Shown piece after piece: positions 41,793-51,494 of a DNA stretch of 64,000 nt. Made by a program: the position numbers and the translations under genes. The stretch spans positions 1,178,001 to 1,242,000 of the forward strand of contig JAXHLG010000002.1 in the NCBI GenBank assembly GCA_034522495.1. Reading direction: 5' to 3'. This stretch comes from JAXHLG01 sp034522495 (GTDB lineage Bacteria > Patescibacteriota > Minisyncoccia > Moranbacterales > DUUL01). Below the pieces are notes generated by a model. That model made no database searches. It was given only the letters and a program-made list of their open reading frames with translations, and had not been told where the DNA came from. Within the stretch, counting starts at the first letter, position 1, and every line of letters starts with the position of its first letter.

Positions 41793-42497
41793 AACTCACC
41801 TTCCTTTTTTCTTATTCATTTTTCAAGTTACTTTCACACCGGAAACAACTCCAGTATGAATCGCCTTATTATAATACAATTTTACAAATTTGTCAATAGT
41901 GAGAAAGTTGGGGAAAGTTGGGGAAAGTTCTAAGTTCTAAGTTTGTAAAGTTCTAAGTCCTGGTTTTGAGATGTGGGGAAGTATTGGAGGTGGGTAGTTT
42001 TTGTGTAATCGTTTATTGGTGTAATTGTATATTGCCGCCCAAAGGGCGAATGCCTCTTGGGCGGGAAAATTATTCTTCATTGATTTATTATTTTATTGTT
42101 CCATTCTTGATGTGGGAAGAAATATTCAAATCAGGTTCAAGCGTCATCGCTTGAACCTGGGCAGTTCTGCTTTTTAATTTCGGGAAGAATTGTTAAGGTT
42201 CAGGCGAGGACGCCTGAACCTGAAGCGAGGACGCCTGAGCTTGAAGCGAGGACGCCTGAACCTGAAGCGAGGATATATGGCAGCAAATGGAAATATATAT
42301 TAAAATCCGGATTTAAATATATATTTAAAAATAGAACTAGCGCTTGGAATAACCAGAAGCTCGACTTCTGCGGACGCAGAAGTCGAGCTTCTGGTTAAAA
42401 AACCGGTGACTGATGACCGGTGACTGATGACTGATAAGTTTTTTTGTATTAAATTTTTTTAACGCAATTATCGGCGATATAGCCTAGAATTTAGGTT
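41793..42497. repeat. 705-bp gap with tandem repeats and hairpins
   Basis: 42134-42159: GGTTCAAGCG / CGCTTGAACC hairpin. 42197-42274: about three and a half tandem units of the type GCGAGGACGCCTGAACCTGAA, each able to pair with its neighbour. 42348-42396: AACCAGAAGCTCGACTTCTG hairpin. 42402-42440: GGTGACTGATGACC direct repeats. 41905-41960: GGGGAAAGTT and AAGTTCTAAGT repeats. No CDS is supported. Confidence 0.6.
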
Positions 42498-43427
42498 TTA
42501 AGTTTCTTCAAAGCTACCTCGGATTTTATTCAGTATTTCTATTCTCTTAGGCTTGGGCCAAAAAGCCAGCTCTCCATCATTGTAGGCAATAAAAGCGTTT
42601 TTCCAGTAGGTTTTGGGATTCTTTTCAATTTTGCCGATCATTATTTCTTTCATCTTTTTATTCAAGTAATCGCCCAGCTTTAGAAATTCCAAAATATCCT
42701 CCAAAAGCCGGCCGGCCTTTTTCAGCGCTTTGCTTTCCCGGACAAAACAGCCGTTTCCAATGGCGTCCTTGCTAAAATTGGGCGCGTAGAAACGCATCCA
42801 GGTGAAATTCAGCTGCTGCATCCTGTCAAAATATTTTTTGCCGGCAAGGGGGCCCATCGAGCTTATTCCCATGGCCGAATATTCATTCATGTCGGAAAAC
42901 ACCAAATTGTTCTCGGTTAAAAAATGGTTCAGGCAAAATTTGTTCTTGACCGCCTTTTCGCTTCTTTTCTTTCCCAGCATCATCAGAAAGCCTGTCAGGA
43001 AAAACCTTCCTATCCAGATCCTGTCTTTTTTCATCACAGCCAGAATATCCCAGTCGCTGTCCCGCCGGCAGTTGCAAAACGCCAAAGCCCCGGTATAGAC
43101 AACTCCCCGGAAATAAGGCAGGACGTAAAACCATTTTATCCATTTCCCCGCTCTTTTCAATTTTTCCACGCTGCGCTTGTGCATGGCAATCCTATCCTCG
43201 GCTTTTTTCTCCCTTCCCGGAAAAACCCAGAAGCCTTTGACGTTCTTGATTTTTCCCTTTTCGGCCAGTTCTTCAACCGCTTTCAAAACCTCGTCAAAAG
43301 AGCAGCCTGTTTTTTCTCCGGTAATATCTACCAAAAAACGCCACAGCTCAAAAGTGGTCGGCGGACGGTTGACCGTGTTTAAATATATCGCCGTAAAAAG
43401 CAGCTTTTTTTGCTTATCGTTTTTCAT
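42498..43427 (-). CDS. Nucleotidyltransferase-like protein (MNT-type fold motif)
   Basis: 309 residues. Helical first 100 residues (K-L-L-F-T-A-I-Y-L-N, then winged-helix-like S-F-D-E-V-L-K-A-V-E-E-L). Near 110-130 is G-A-L-A-F-C-N-C-R-R-D-S-D-W-D-I-L, which fits the pol-beta nucleotidyltransferase pattern with D-S-D-x-D as metal ligands, although G-A replaces G-S. The rest is hydrophobic and aromatic, including F-F-L-T-G-F-L-M-M-L. Similar stand-alone proteins occur in CPR genomes without known role. Solitary gene. Activity uncertain. Confidence 0.6.
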   Translation of the reverse strand: MKNDKQKKLLFTAIYLNTVNRPPTTFELWRFLVDITGEKTGCSFDEVLKAVEELAEKGKIKNVKGFWVFPGREKKAEDRIAMHKRSVEKLKRAGKWIKWFYVLPYFRGVVYTGALAFCNCRRDSDWDILAVMKKDRIWIGRFFLTGFLMMLGKKRSEKAVKNKFCLNHFLTENNLVFSDMNEYSAMGISSMGPLAGKKYFDRMQQLNFTWMRFYAPNFSKDAIGNGCFVRESKALKKAGRLLEDILEFLKLGDYLNKKMKEIMIGKIEKNPKTYWKNAFIAYNDGELAFWPKPKRIEILNKIRGSFEET

Positions 43428-43520
43428 ATAGATCTATTGCTAAATTGTTCCATTGTTGAATTGTTCCATTGTTGAATTGTTGAAAAATACTTTTGCTGAT
43501 GTCAGGCGCCTCCCTATTAA
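43428..43520. repeat. ATTGTTCCATTGTTGA short tandem repeats (family F)
   Basis: Two to three units of ATTGTTCCATTGTTGA upstream of the nucleotidyltransferase gene. Same words, often inverted, occur at 4820, 14375, 23848, 23895, 25010 and 27050. Confidence 0.6.
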
Positions 43521-43624
43521 AATCCGCTGCTTTGATTAGAGATTTAGCCTCTTTATATTAGCCTGACGTAAAGTAATTTAGTAATTACACGGTTAAGCTT
43601 CTTGTTGCTAAATTATTTATATTA

Positions 43625-43788
43625 AAGAGAGCAAAGCAAGGCTTGGTTTTTGCATTCGTTCGAAAAAAGATTTTAGAAGCAAATTGTTTTTCTTTCAAGC
43701 GTATTTTCACAAGATGAAAAGGGATGTGCGCATAAAACCAAGGCTTGCTTTGCTCTCGGTGCTATAGAAGCGCAATCGCGTAATTCCT
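43625..43788. repeat. Repeat family A, inverted copy lacking one end
   Basis: GAGAGCAAAGCAAGGCTTGG to CGCGTAATTCCT. The first about 25 bp with the left TIR are missing or diverged, and the middle differs from the other copies. Confidence 0.75.
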
Positions 43789-43901
43789 GGTAATTATTAT
43801 TTTGAGAAATCATTTTTAATTTTTTCTCTGTCATTTTGCATTTTGCCAGTAGAGCCCCGCGGGCCACTGGCCTATACGGGGAATTTTGCATTTTGAATTT
43901 A

Positions 43902-46703
43902 CTATAAAACCTTCCCCGTCTCAGTCTTTGCTCCGGCCAGCTCCTCCGGCGTTCCCTCAAAAACCACTTCGCCGCCTTCTTTCCCTCCTCCAGGGCCTAA
44001 TTCGATTACCCAGTCGCTTGCCTTTAGCAAATCGGCGTTGTGTTCGATAACAAAAACCGAGTTTCCCAGATCCACCAGATTGTTCAAAACCTTCAGCAAT
44101 TTTCGAATATCGCTGAAATGAAGGCCAATGGTGGGTTCATCCAGAATATAGAGGCAATTTCCCTTGGATTTGCGAACCAATTCAGCGGCCAGCTTTATTC
44201 TCTGAGCTTCGCCTCCGGAGAGGTTGGCCGAACTTTGGCCCAGCTTCAAATAACCCAGCCCCACATCGCATAAAAGCTTCATTCTGTCCCTGATCGGCTT
44301 GCTGGCGCTAAAAAAGTGATAAGCGTATTTAATGCTCATATCCAGCACTTGGGAGATATTAACCCCGTGATATTCAACCTCCAAAACTTTTTTGTTGTAG
44401 CGAGCGCCTTTGCAGTGGGGACAAACGGAATATACGTCTTCCAGGAGGGGCATGTCTATCTTAACCGCTCCCTCTCCCTGGCAATATTCGCACCTGCCTC
44501 CCCTCATATTGAAAGAAAAGTGGCTGGCTCGCAACCTTTTTTTCTGAGCCATCTCCGTTTCGGCAAAAAGTTCTCTGATGTAGCCAAACACTCCGGTATA
44601 AGTAGCCGGATTGGATCGGGGCGACCTGCCGATGGGGGACTGATCCACCATAACCACCTTTTTTATGCCTTCTTTTCCCTTAATCCTTCTGTACAGCGCC
44701 TGGTTCTTTTTTCCGCCTGAAATTTCATTTTTCAAGCCCTTGGCTAAAACATCTATAACCAGAGAACTTTTCCCGCTGCCGGAAACTCCGGCAAAAGACG
44801 CCAGGCATCCCAAGGGCGCCTTCAAATCAATGTTCTGCAAATTATTGTGATTGATACCTTCTACTTCAAGAAATTTCCGAGGCTTTCTGTTTTTGGAATC
44901 AAAACCGAACTTGCCTTGGAAAAAATCGGCTGTTTTGTTGCGGGATTTCTTCAGGCTGGAAAAGCTTCCCTGGAACATCACCCTTCCTCCCTCTTCGCCC
45001 GCTCCGGGGCCGAAATCAATAACTTCATCCGAAGCCTCTATTATTTCCTTGTCGTGCTCCACAATGATGATTGAGTTTCCGGTCTTTTTCAGTTTTTGGA
45101 AAGTTTTGATTAGTCTTTTGGTGTCCCGGCTGTGAAGGCCGATGGTGGGCTCATCCAAAACATACAAAACTCCGCTGAGGCCGCTATAAAGCTGGGTGGC
45201 AATTCGGATCCGCTGAAATTCTCCTCCGGAGAGGCTTCGGCAGCTTCTGTTTAGATCCAAGTATTCCACTCCGACATCCGCCAAAGGCTTCAGCCTTCGA
45301 ATGATTTCATCCGCAATTTCCCTTGTTCCTCCTTTTCTGCCGGCGGACAGTTTTTTCCGGGAAAATTCTCCCAGGTATTTGATTAAATCGCCCAGTTCCA
45401 TGACTACCAAATCTTCCAGCTTCGCGCCTAAAGCTTCCACTTTCAAAAAGTCTTTTTTGAGCCTTTTTCCTTCGCACTCGGGGCAAGTTTTGAAATTAAA
45501 ATACTTTTCCAGTTCTCTTCTGGTGGAAGATAGTTCGGTTTTTTCGTACTTCTCCTTCAAATTGGCGGCCACTCCTTCAAAAATCCTCTCCTCTCGGAAA
45601 CCTCCTTTCTTGTCAGCCTGTTTTCCCTTGCTGCCGTAAATAATGGCATTGACCTGTTCGCCGCTCAATTTTTTAACCGGAGTTTTAAAGTCGAAGTCCA
45701 TTTCTTCAGCCAGAAATTCCAGCCCCTTCCGATGAGAGTTGAAACTGCTGATTTTGCCTCCCAAGCGGGTCCAGGGCTCTATAGCTCCTTCGGCCAAGCT
45801 TAAATTTTTGTTGGGAATAACCTTTTCCGGATCGACTTGGGCAACCTGCCCTATTCCCTTGCATTCCGGGCAAGCGCCTTCGGGCGAATTGAAAGAAAAG
45901 CTCTTGGGAGTCAACCGGCTTTGGGCAAAACCGCACTCGGGACAAGAAAAATGATGATTGAAAACCATTTTTACGCCGTTGCCGGCAAAAATGCGAGCGC
46001 CGTCCGAGGAAAGCTTTCCGGCCGTTTGGATGGAATCAATGATCCTTTCTTTGTCTAGCCTGGATTTATCTAAATTGATTTTGTCCACCAGCACTTGGTA
46101 GCTGCCGGGCTGGTCGCTTTCTTTTGTTTGATAAACGTCTCTTATTCTTTTTGCGGACGAATCAATAACAACCTTGGAGTAGCCCATATTTTCCGCATTC
46201 TTGAGAGCGTTTTTCCAATCCCCATTTTTAACCGGCAATGTAAAAGCAATGATTACTTCCGTCTCGTCCGGCAGAGACTTGATTTTTTGGATTACCTCGT
46301 CGGCAGTGTTTTTTTCCAGCTTTATTTGGCAGTTGGGGCAATACGGAACCCCGGCTTGAGCAAAGAGGCTTCGCAAAAAATCATAAATCCCCGTCAAAGT
46401 GCCCACCGTGGAGCGCGGGTTTTGATTGCCGCTTTTTTGGCTGATAGAAATGGTGGGACAGAGGTTTTCTATTTTCTCAAATTTGGGCTTCCTGGCCGAG
46501 TGGAGAAAGAAGTGGGCATGGCTGGAGAGATTTTCCATATACCGGCGATACCCTTCCAAATAGAGCGTGTCAAAAGCGAAAGAGCTCTTTCCGCTTCCGG
46601 AAACTCCGGTAATAGTAACGATTTTGTTTTTGGGAATTTCTAAATCAATATTTTTTAAATTATTCTCTTTAACGCCTTTGGCGATGATTTTCTCTTGCTG
46701 CAT
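43902..46703 (-). CDS. uvrA: Excinuclease ABC subunit UvrA
   Basis: 933 residues, full length. First Walker A G-V-S-G-S-G-K-S-S near 33, zinc module C-P-E-C-G ... C-P-E-C-K near 250-280, ABC signature S-L-S-G-G-E-F-Q-R near 478, second Walker A G-V-S-G-S-G-K-S-S near 635, second zinc module C-E-Y-C ... C-P-H-C near 730-755, second signature N-L-S-G-G-E-A-Q-R near 820. It finds DNA lesions in nucleotide excision repair with UvrB. No SD and no LexA-type box seen upstream. The next gene upstream is divergent. Confidence 0.98.
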   Translation of the reverse strand: MQQEKIIAKGVKENNLKNIDLEIPKNKIVTITGVSGSGKSSFAFDTLYLEGYRRYMENLSSHAHFFLHSARKPKFEKIENLCPTISISQKSGNQNPRSTVGTLTGIYDFLRSLFAQAGVPYCPNCQIKLEKNTADEVIQKIKSLPDETEVIIAFTLPVKNGDWKNALKNAENMGYSKVVIDSSAKRIRDVYQTKESDQPGSYQVLVDKINLDKSRLDKERIIDSIQTAGKLSSDGARIFAGNGVKMVFNHHFSCPECGFAQSRLTPKSFSFNSPEGACPECKGIGQVAQVDPEKVIPNKNLSLAEGAIEPWTRLGGKISSFNSHRKGLEFLAEEMDFDFKTPVKKLSGEQVNAIIYGSKGKQADKKGGFREERIFEGVAANLKEKYEKTELSSTRRELEKYFNFKTCPECEGKRLKKDFLKVEALGAKLEDLVVMELGDLIKYLGEFSRKKLSAGRKGGTREIADEIIRRLKPLADVGVEYLDLNRSCRSLSGGEFQRIRIATQLYSGLSGVLYVLDEPTIGLHSRDTKRLIKTFQKLKKTGNSIIIVEHDKEIIEASDEVIDFGPGAGEEGGRVMFQGSFSSLKKSRNKTADFFQGKFGFDSKNRKPRKFLEVEGINHNNLQNIDLKAPLGCLASFAGVSGSGKSSLVIDVLAKGLKNEISGGKKNQALYRRIKGKEGIKKVVMVDQSPIGRSPRSNPATYTGVFGYIRELFAETEMAQKKRLRASHFSFNMRGGRCEYCQGEGAVKIDMPLLEDVYSVCPHCKGARYNKKVLEVEYHGVNISQVLDMSIKYAYHFFSASKPIRDRMKLLCDVGLGYLKLGQSSANLSGGEAQRIKLAAELVRKSKGNCLYILDEPTIGLHFSDIRKLLKVLNNLVDLGNSVFVIEHNADLLKASDWVIELGPGGGKEGGEVVFEGTPEELAGAKTETGKVL

Positions 46704-46882
46704 TTTTGGAATTAAAGTTTAGCGCTATAAATTATATTATATTTTTGGTTATTTATCAATCTTGGTATTAATCGACGGGACTTTGCCCTGGCGTTGAGCG
46801 TGGAAAGCAGTGAATTTTCCCATAGTCTTGCAAAAAATCTTATTAAAGGCTATGATAAGTTATAATTATTTTTTGAAAAAGA

Positions 46883-48937
46883 ATGAAAAGAATTATTTTA
46901 ATGGGGATGTTTTTAGTTGCGTTTTTCTTTTTATCGGGATGCGGCAAAAAAGATGAAAATGCTTCCGGAGAAGGGGGATCCGCTGACGCTGAATGGAGCT
47001 TTGAAGAGACGATTGGGGAAGAAATCAAAGGCAAAAGCACAAATAAAGAAGATGTAAAATTGGGAAACTTGGAAGAAAACAAAGTTTCTTTTGTTGTTCA
47101 AAAAGGTTCTTTTGATGAAGATTCCGAAGTGGTTATCTCCAATCCCGAAGAAGTCCCAAAATATGACTCAACTATTATGGATCCGCTGGGCTCCCCAATA
47201 GATATTTCTGCCGGAAAAAACAAGAGAATGAACGAAAAAGCGACAGTTACTTTTAGATTCAACGAGAACGATCTGCCGCAAGGAGAGGAAATCTACCAAA
47301 TTAGAGTGGCTTATTTTGACGGCAAGCAGTGGGATTATGTCAAGCCGGCTGAAGTGGATAAGGAAAAAGGGCTGATAACTTTTGAAACCTACCACTTTAG
47401 CTTGCTGGGACCGGTAAAGGTTAAAGACGAGACAAAAATAACAGAGGACTGGATTCACTCTCAGGCAGTTGACAGCGTCCTGAGAAATCAAATAAATGAT
47501 GAGGTGGACAATGTGGCCAACCAGATTACCGATATGATTATGGCCAAGATGGGAATTACCGATGAAAGCTCAAGAGGAAAGGTGATGAGTGAATTATTAA
47601 GTTCCGACAGATATAAAGAAATTTATGATGAATATCAGAAAGGCAACACCTCTGAAGCTAGTCAAAAAATAGCTGTTTTGGCCGGAGAGAAAATTGCTCA
47701 AAACGTCCCGGAATCGGTTTTTTCAAAAGCCTTGGGAAACGTGGTCGGTTCGGCGGATGATGTGGCCAAAGTTAGCCAAGCGGCCGGCTATGCGGCAGAG
47801 GGTCAATACAAGGAGGCATCCAGAATAATAGGAGAACAAATCGCTGATAAATTTTTAATTACTACCGCCGGGAAGATCGCGGTAGAAATGGTTGATTATC
47901 AAATTCAAAGCTGGAAAAACTCCGAGGTTGAGGCCGCCTACGAGGCTTACAGAAATGGCGCGGACGGAGTTTTCTGGGGCTATAACGTCGATCCCGGGGA
48001 TTTCGATGCGGTATGGCTCCAGATGCGCGGAATCCGAAGACAATTAGAGCTGGAAAGGATCAAAAAAGAAAACAGCCACAGAAAAGACGCCGGGATGCCG
48101 GAGCTGACAGAAAGACAAGAGGAGCTGATGAGAGCCTCGGTTAAAGAAAAATACCGCAAACAATTCCAAGAAAGAGCCAAAAAAGACAAGGAAATCAAAG
48201 AAGCCGAGGATCAATTGAGGATTTTGGTGAAAGCCTTCAAAGAAAAGGACGTTTTCAGTGATTCTCTTGGACCGGCGGGGCTGGATAAAGGATATGACTT
48301 TGAACAAAAACTGGAATTAGTAAATCATTTTGCTCAAAAAATGATGAAAGATACCAATAGATATGAGGTTCTAGATAAAGAAACCACTCTCAAAGAAGGC
48401 GCTCTGACTGCCAAAAGCATTGCGCTGGGAGCGAGAATTTATTTTTCCGAACCCGACGGAAAAAAGAAATACCAGGATTATTTGCAAAGCAACTTTGGAA
48501 TTAGCCCTTATCCTGAGCTCAAGAACTTGAAGGGCCAATGGAATGGGACCATTACCATTACCAATGTCCATGTTTCCGAAGAGCTAAAACAAAAGTCACA
48601 AGACAATTCCAACGCCGAGGAGGGAGAGTGTGATTTCAGTATGAATTTAGATGATTTGATCGGTGAAGAAAGTCCGTTTGCATTAAACATCTCCCCGGGC
48701 GGAGAAAACTCGGGAACAATCACCCTGGGAAGCGAAGATGAAAAAATGACATCCAATTTCACCTATCAAGATGGAGTAATTTCCGCGCCGATCTCACAAG
48801 ATGAAGCTACCGGGAATATAACTTTAAATTTTAGCGAGAGCGAAAACGGTTATTCAGCAGAAGGACCGGTGAAATTGTCTTACAAGGAAGGAAAAGCCTC
48901 CCTTACCGCCTCAGTAAAAGTAAAAAAAGGAAAGTAG
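46883..48937 (+). CDS. Large lipoprotein with a ZU5-like N-terminal domain
   Basis: 684 residues. Lipobox L-S-G-C at 17-20. Residues about 65-180 resemble a ZU5-type beta domain: V-Q-K-G-S-F-D-E-D-S-E-V-V-I near 73-87, then V-A-Y-F-D-G-K-Q-W-D-Y. A long helical region follows (190-560) with coiled-coil-like K/E stretches near 390-450. The last 120 residues are beta-rich (G-Q-W-N-G-T-I-T-I). Not recognised as a whole. ZU5 modules occur in surface receptors and auto-cleaved proteins, so a surface role is inferred. Divergent from uvrA. Confidence 0.65.
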   Translation: MKRIILMGMFLVAFFFLSGCGKKDENASGEGGSADAEWSFEETIGEEIKGKSTNKEDVKLGNLEENKVSFVVQKGSFDEDSEVVISNPEEVPKYDSTIMDPLGSPIDISAGKNKRMNEKATVTFRFNENDLPQGEEIYQIRVAYFDGKQWDYVKPAEVDKEKGLITFETYHFSLLGPVKVKDETKITEDWIHSQAVDSVLRNQINDEVDNVANQITDMIMAKMGITDESSRGKVMSELLSSDRYKEIYDEYQKGNTSEASQKIAVLAGEKIAQNVPESVFSKALGNVVGSADDVAKVSQAAGYAAEGQYKEASRIIGEQIADKFLITTAGKIAVEMVDYQIQSWKNSEVEAAYEAYRNGADGVFWGYNVDPGDFDAVWLQMRGIRRQLELERIKKENSHRKDAGMPELTERQEELMRASVKEKYRKQFQERAKKDKEIKEAEDQLRILVKAFKEKDVFSDSLGPAGLDKGYDFEQKLELVNHFAQKMMKDTNRYEVLDKETTLKEGALTAKSIALGARIYFSEPDGKKKYQDYLQSNFGISPYPELKNLKGQWNGTITITNVHVSEELKQKSQDNSNAEEGECDFSMNLDDLIGEESPFALNISPGGENSGTITLGSEDEKMTSNFTYQDGVISAPISQDEATGNITLNFSESENGYSAEGPVKLSYKEGKASLTASVKVKKGK

Positions 48938-49233
48938 TTTCAATTTATAAACTAATCTTGCCCGTTCTTGCTCAGCCTAGAAATTTTTTAGGAAAAGGTT
49001 GAGCCGCCCCTGTTCAAGAATGCGTATTATGAAGCAAGTATTATGAAGTATGCTTTTTCTGAAATCGAATAAACAGCAAAAAATATTAATAATGCAGCTC
49101 GTTTGGCAAAATTATTCCCGTTTGGCAAAAATCATAATACATGATTCATGATTCATAGTACAACTATACTCATGATCCATATGTCTTGGACTGAATAAAG
49201 CGTATTTGCTTAACCTCTGTTAACAAAAATGCA
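48938..49233. other. Gap with hairpin and family J words
   Basis: 48958-49014 is an inverted pair (CTTGCCCGTTCTTGCTCAGCC / GTTGAGCCGCCCCTG-like, imperfect). 49018-49060 has GCGTATTATGAAGCAAGTAT (family J). TTTGGCAAAA words repeat at 49100-49130. No gene. Confidence 0.4.
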
Positions 49234-50043
49234 ATGCATCCAAATTTTTCTTTTAATTTCTTGCTTTTTTCTTTTAACGCAAGCGCCTACTCGATCTTCT
49301 TTTGGGCGGCGCTTTTTGTTTTTGTTTTTGGGAGCTATTTTTTCGCCACCAGGAAGATGCATTTGGAGAAAAGAAGGGTGGGCTGTTTTTTGCTGATTGT
49401 GGTTATAGCTGGAGTTATAGGAGCCAGAGTCCTTAACGCCTTCTTGAATTTAGAATTCTATTTTAACAACCCGCAAAGATTTTGGTCTTTAAAGCTTCAG
49501 GGCTTTTCTGTTTTTGGCGCTTTTTTGGCAATTCCCTTCGGTTGGATTTACTGCCGATTATTCAAACTGGATCTTTGGAAGATAGCAGATTCGATAACCC
49601 CTTTCCTGGGTTTTGGAATTGCTTTGATGAGAATGGGCTGTTTTTTAAACGGCTGCTGCTACGGCAAAGAAACCAAGCTTCCCTGGGGAGTTGCTTTCCC
49701 GAGTATGGGCCGAAATCATTTGCATCAGATCTCTGAAAATCCATTTTTGTTATTGAGCGGCCCGGCCGCTGTTCACCCGACTCAATTATACGAATTGCTG
49801 GCCGCTTTGACGGGGGGCATTGCAGCCTTTTTCTTATTAGGAAAAAAACTCCCCAGCGGAGCGGTTTTCTTGGTTTTTGCTATTTGGTTTTCCGTTTTCC
49901 GTTTTCTCAATAATTTTCTGCGCGTACCGCCGTCCACCTTCGACGCTCCCGAGCTTTTTTATCCCGTTTTTTATATATTTTTTATTTCCCTGGGAGGGTT
50001 TTTACTATTTAAAAGACTGCGCAATTCTTCAAAAAAAGTTTAG
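49234..50043 (+). CDS. lgt: Prolipoprotein diacylglyceryl transferase (Lgt)
   Basis: 269 residues, seven hydrophobic segments. The Lgt signature is A-L-M-R-M-G-C-F-L-N-G-C-C-Y-G near 129-144, with the essential Arg, followed by W-G-V-A-F and H-P-T-Q-L-Y-E near 182-188. It moves diacylglycerol from a phospholipid to the lipobox Cys of prolipoproteins in the membrane, the first lipoprotein step. The window contains at least three substrates (9742, 31940, 46883). Confidence 0.9.
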   Translation: MHPNFSFNFLLFSFNASAYSIFFWAALFVFVFGSYFFATRKMHLEKRRVGCFLLIVVIAGVIGARVLNAFLNLEFYFNNPQRFWSLKLQGFSVFGAFLAIPFGWIYCRLFKLDLWKIADSITPFLGFGIALMRMGCFLNGCCYGKETKLPWGVAFPSMGRNHLHQISENPFLLLSGPAAVHPTQLYELLAALTGGIAAFFLLGKKLPSGAVFLVFAIWFSVFRFLNNFLRVPPSTFDAPELFYPVFYIFFISLGGFLLFKRLRNSSKKV

Positions 50044-50110
50044 GACAAACTTAACAAAATATATCTACGCTTTATAAACCAATACCGTAAAAAACTATGC
50101 AGGGATTATA

Positions 50111-50296
50111 TTAATTAGGGCCTGCCCCGCAATGCGGGGCAAATAAGGTAAAATATTTATATTTTTAAAGCGGTGGGAAACCCGAAACTTTCCGGGCAAG
50201 AATTATTTTGCCTTATTTATGGGATTTTGGTTAAAATAATTTTTTCCCGCAGAACGGGGGCAGCAGATTTTTTTCAAAAATCAGCAGCCCCTAATT
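50111..50296. repeat. Repeat family C, inverted long copy
   Basis: TTAATTAGGGCCTGCCCCGC ... CAGCAGCCCCTAATT. It includes an additional GAAACCCGAAACTTTCCGGG hairpin. Its last bases supply the TAG stop codon (50291-50293) of the next minus-strand gene. Confidence 0.8.
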
Positions 50297-50884
50297 CGCC
50301 GCTTGATTAAATTTAATAGTGCTAACCATTTTTTTGAAATCTTCATCACTCAAAAGATTGGGCTTATCCTCATAGTTATTCATTCTGAAATAATAATAGA
50401 TGCCCTCTCTTTCAAATTCATAAACCCGAAAAATATACCCAAATGGTGCTTTCCCTTCATAATAAGCAGTTTTGACTTCTCCGTTGGGCGTGTTTAATTT
50501 GATATAATCAACATTTTCTTTACTGCGGTGCCTTTCTTCTTCTGAGACAACCAAAGAAACAGTAGAGACATCGGCTTTAGGAACCCGGCCGAAATCTTTA
50601 TCCCGCGAAACATCTTTGGAGCGATAAAAAGAGACACTGTAAATGCCGGATTCTTGATGATTATCATTTGCTATCGCAACAGTATTTTCAGGATGCTTTA
50701 TTTCAAAGCTATCTTTTTCGTTTTTATATGTCTTCCAATTTTCAACTGAGTATTGTTTCGATTTTTCATTTCTTCTTGTCCTGTCGTCTTTTCTGCCTGA
50801 CATTGCAAAATAGACAGCAACGCCAGCCAGAATTACAGCTGTTAAAAGCAAAATAACTATCAACAATTTTTGTTTCATTTTCAT
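50291..50884 (-). CDS. Membrane-anchored extracytoplasmic protein, unknown
   Basis: 197 residues. One membrane segment at about 6-27, a charged linker, then a domain at about 50-192 with Y-K-N-E-K-D-S-F-E-I-K-H-P near 55-66, Y-S-V-S-F-Y, V-S-L-V-V and a final F-K-K-M-V-S-T-I-K-F. The pattern Y-x-N-x-x-x-S-F-x-I-x-x-P resembles the PsbP-like/DUF fold common in small anchored proteins of many bacteria. No catalytic motif. Its stop codon lies inside a family C repeat end, so the C-terminus may have been altered by insertion. Confidence 0.6.
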   Translation of the reverse strand: MKMKQKLLIVILLLTAVILAGVAVYFAMSGRKDDRTRRNEKSKQYSVENWKTYKNEKDSFEIKHPENTVAIANDNHQESGIYSVSFYRSKDVSRDKDFGRVPKADVSTVSLVVSEEERHRSKENVDYIKLNTPNGEVKTAYYEGKAPFGYIFRVYEFEREGIYYYFRMNNYEDKPNLLSDEDFKKMVSTIKFNQAAN

Positions 50885-50945
50885 TTTTTAGCTTATTGTT
50901 TAAATATTAGCAAACTGCGACAATTTTAACAATGCCTTAAGCTTG

Positions 50946-50974
50946 TTGATATGTGAATAAAAGTAAGATATAAT
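50946..50974 (+). promoter_or_regulatory. Near-perfect promoter 6 bp before a start codon
   Basis: TTGATA (50946-50951), 17-bp spacer, TATAAT (50969-50974). The ATG of the next gene is at 50981, so transcription would start at or next to the start codon and give a leaderless mRNA. Confidence 0.8.
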
Positions 50975-50980
50975 ATAAAT

Positions 50981-51163
50981 ATGACTGAGAAAGAATTTTA
51001 TAGAGATGGTAAAAAAAGCTATTTTAAGGATGACGGACATCTAAGATTAGTCTGGTGGCTTCATATTACAGGCAAATTAGAAGAAAAGTTGTCTAAAGAA
51101 GAAATAGAGGAAATTAATCAGTATATAAAAGAAAAAAAGGATCCCAATTTATGGGAAATATAA
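50981..51163 (+). CDS. Small hydrophilic protein (60 aa), probably from a leaderless mRNA
   Basis: 60 residues, charged and helical, with H-L-R-L-V-W-W-L-H-I-T-G-K-L in the middle and a final E-K-K-D-P-N-L-W. No signal peptide or known domain. The consensus promoter with its -10 six bases before the ATG makes expression believable despite the small size. Confidence 0.6.
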   Translation: MTEKEFYRDGKKSYFKDDGHLRLVWWLHITGKLEEKLSKEEIEEINQYIKEKKDPNLWEI

Positions 51164-51188
51164 AATATTAAAAAGAAAATGAAAATGA

Positions 51189-51295
51189 ATTCCAAACATT
51201 TTTTGCAACTTTAGCCTCAGCTAAGGCAAAAAAATTTTGGAAAATTTAGCAAAAAAGGTGGAATTGCAGTAGGAAGGATGTTTGGAAACAGTCCC
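51189..51295. repeat. Repeat family I, shorter copy
   Basis: Inner words GGAAAATTTAGCAAAAAAGG and the end TGTTTGGAAACAGTCCC match 18532-18678. The left end keeps only TTCCAAACA. Confidence 0.7.
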
Positions 51296-51494
51296 TTTCA
51301 TGACCTTCGCTCATGGAAAAGCCGCCTGGTCTTTTTTTGGCTTTAATTTTTTGTTAGATGAAATAAAATATATATATGATTTGTATTAATAAAAAACGTG
51401 CTAATATGTGTATCTATGTACGTTTCATAGTACGTTAATGAAAAAAGATATGCCATGCTTTGCCTAAAAAATACATACATAAATTTTCAAGCAA

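Noticed and set aside
43902..46760. LexA box before uvrA
   Set aside because: GGAATTAAAGTTT upstream does not fit GAACN4GTTC; no operator is claimed.
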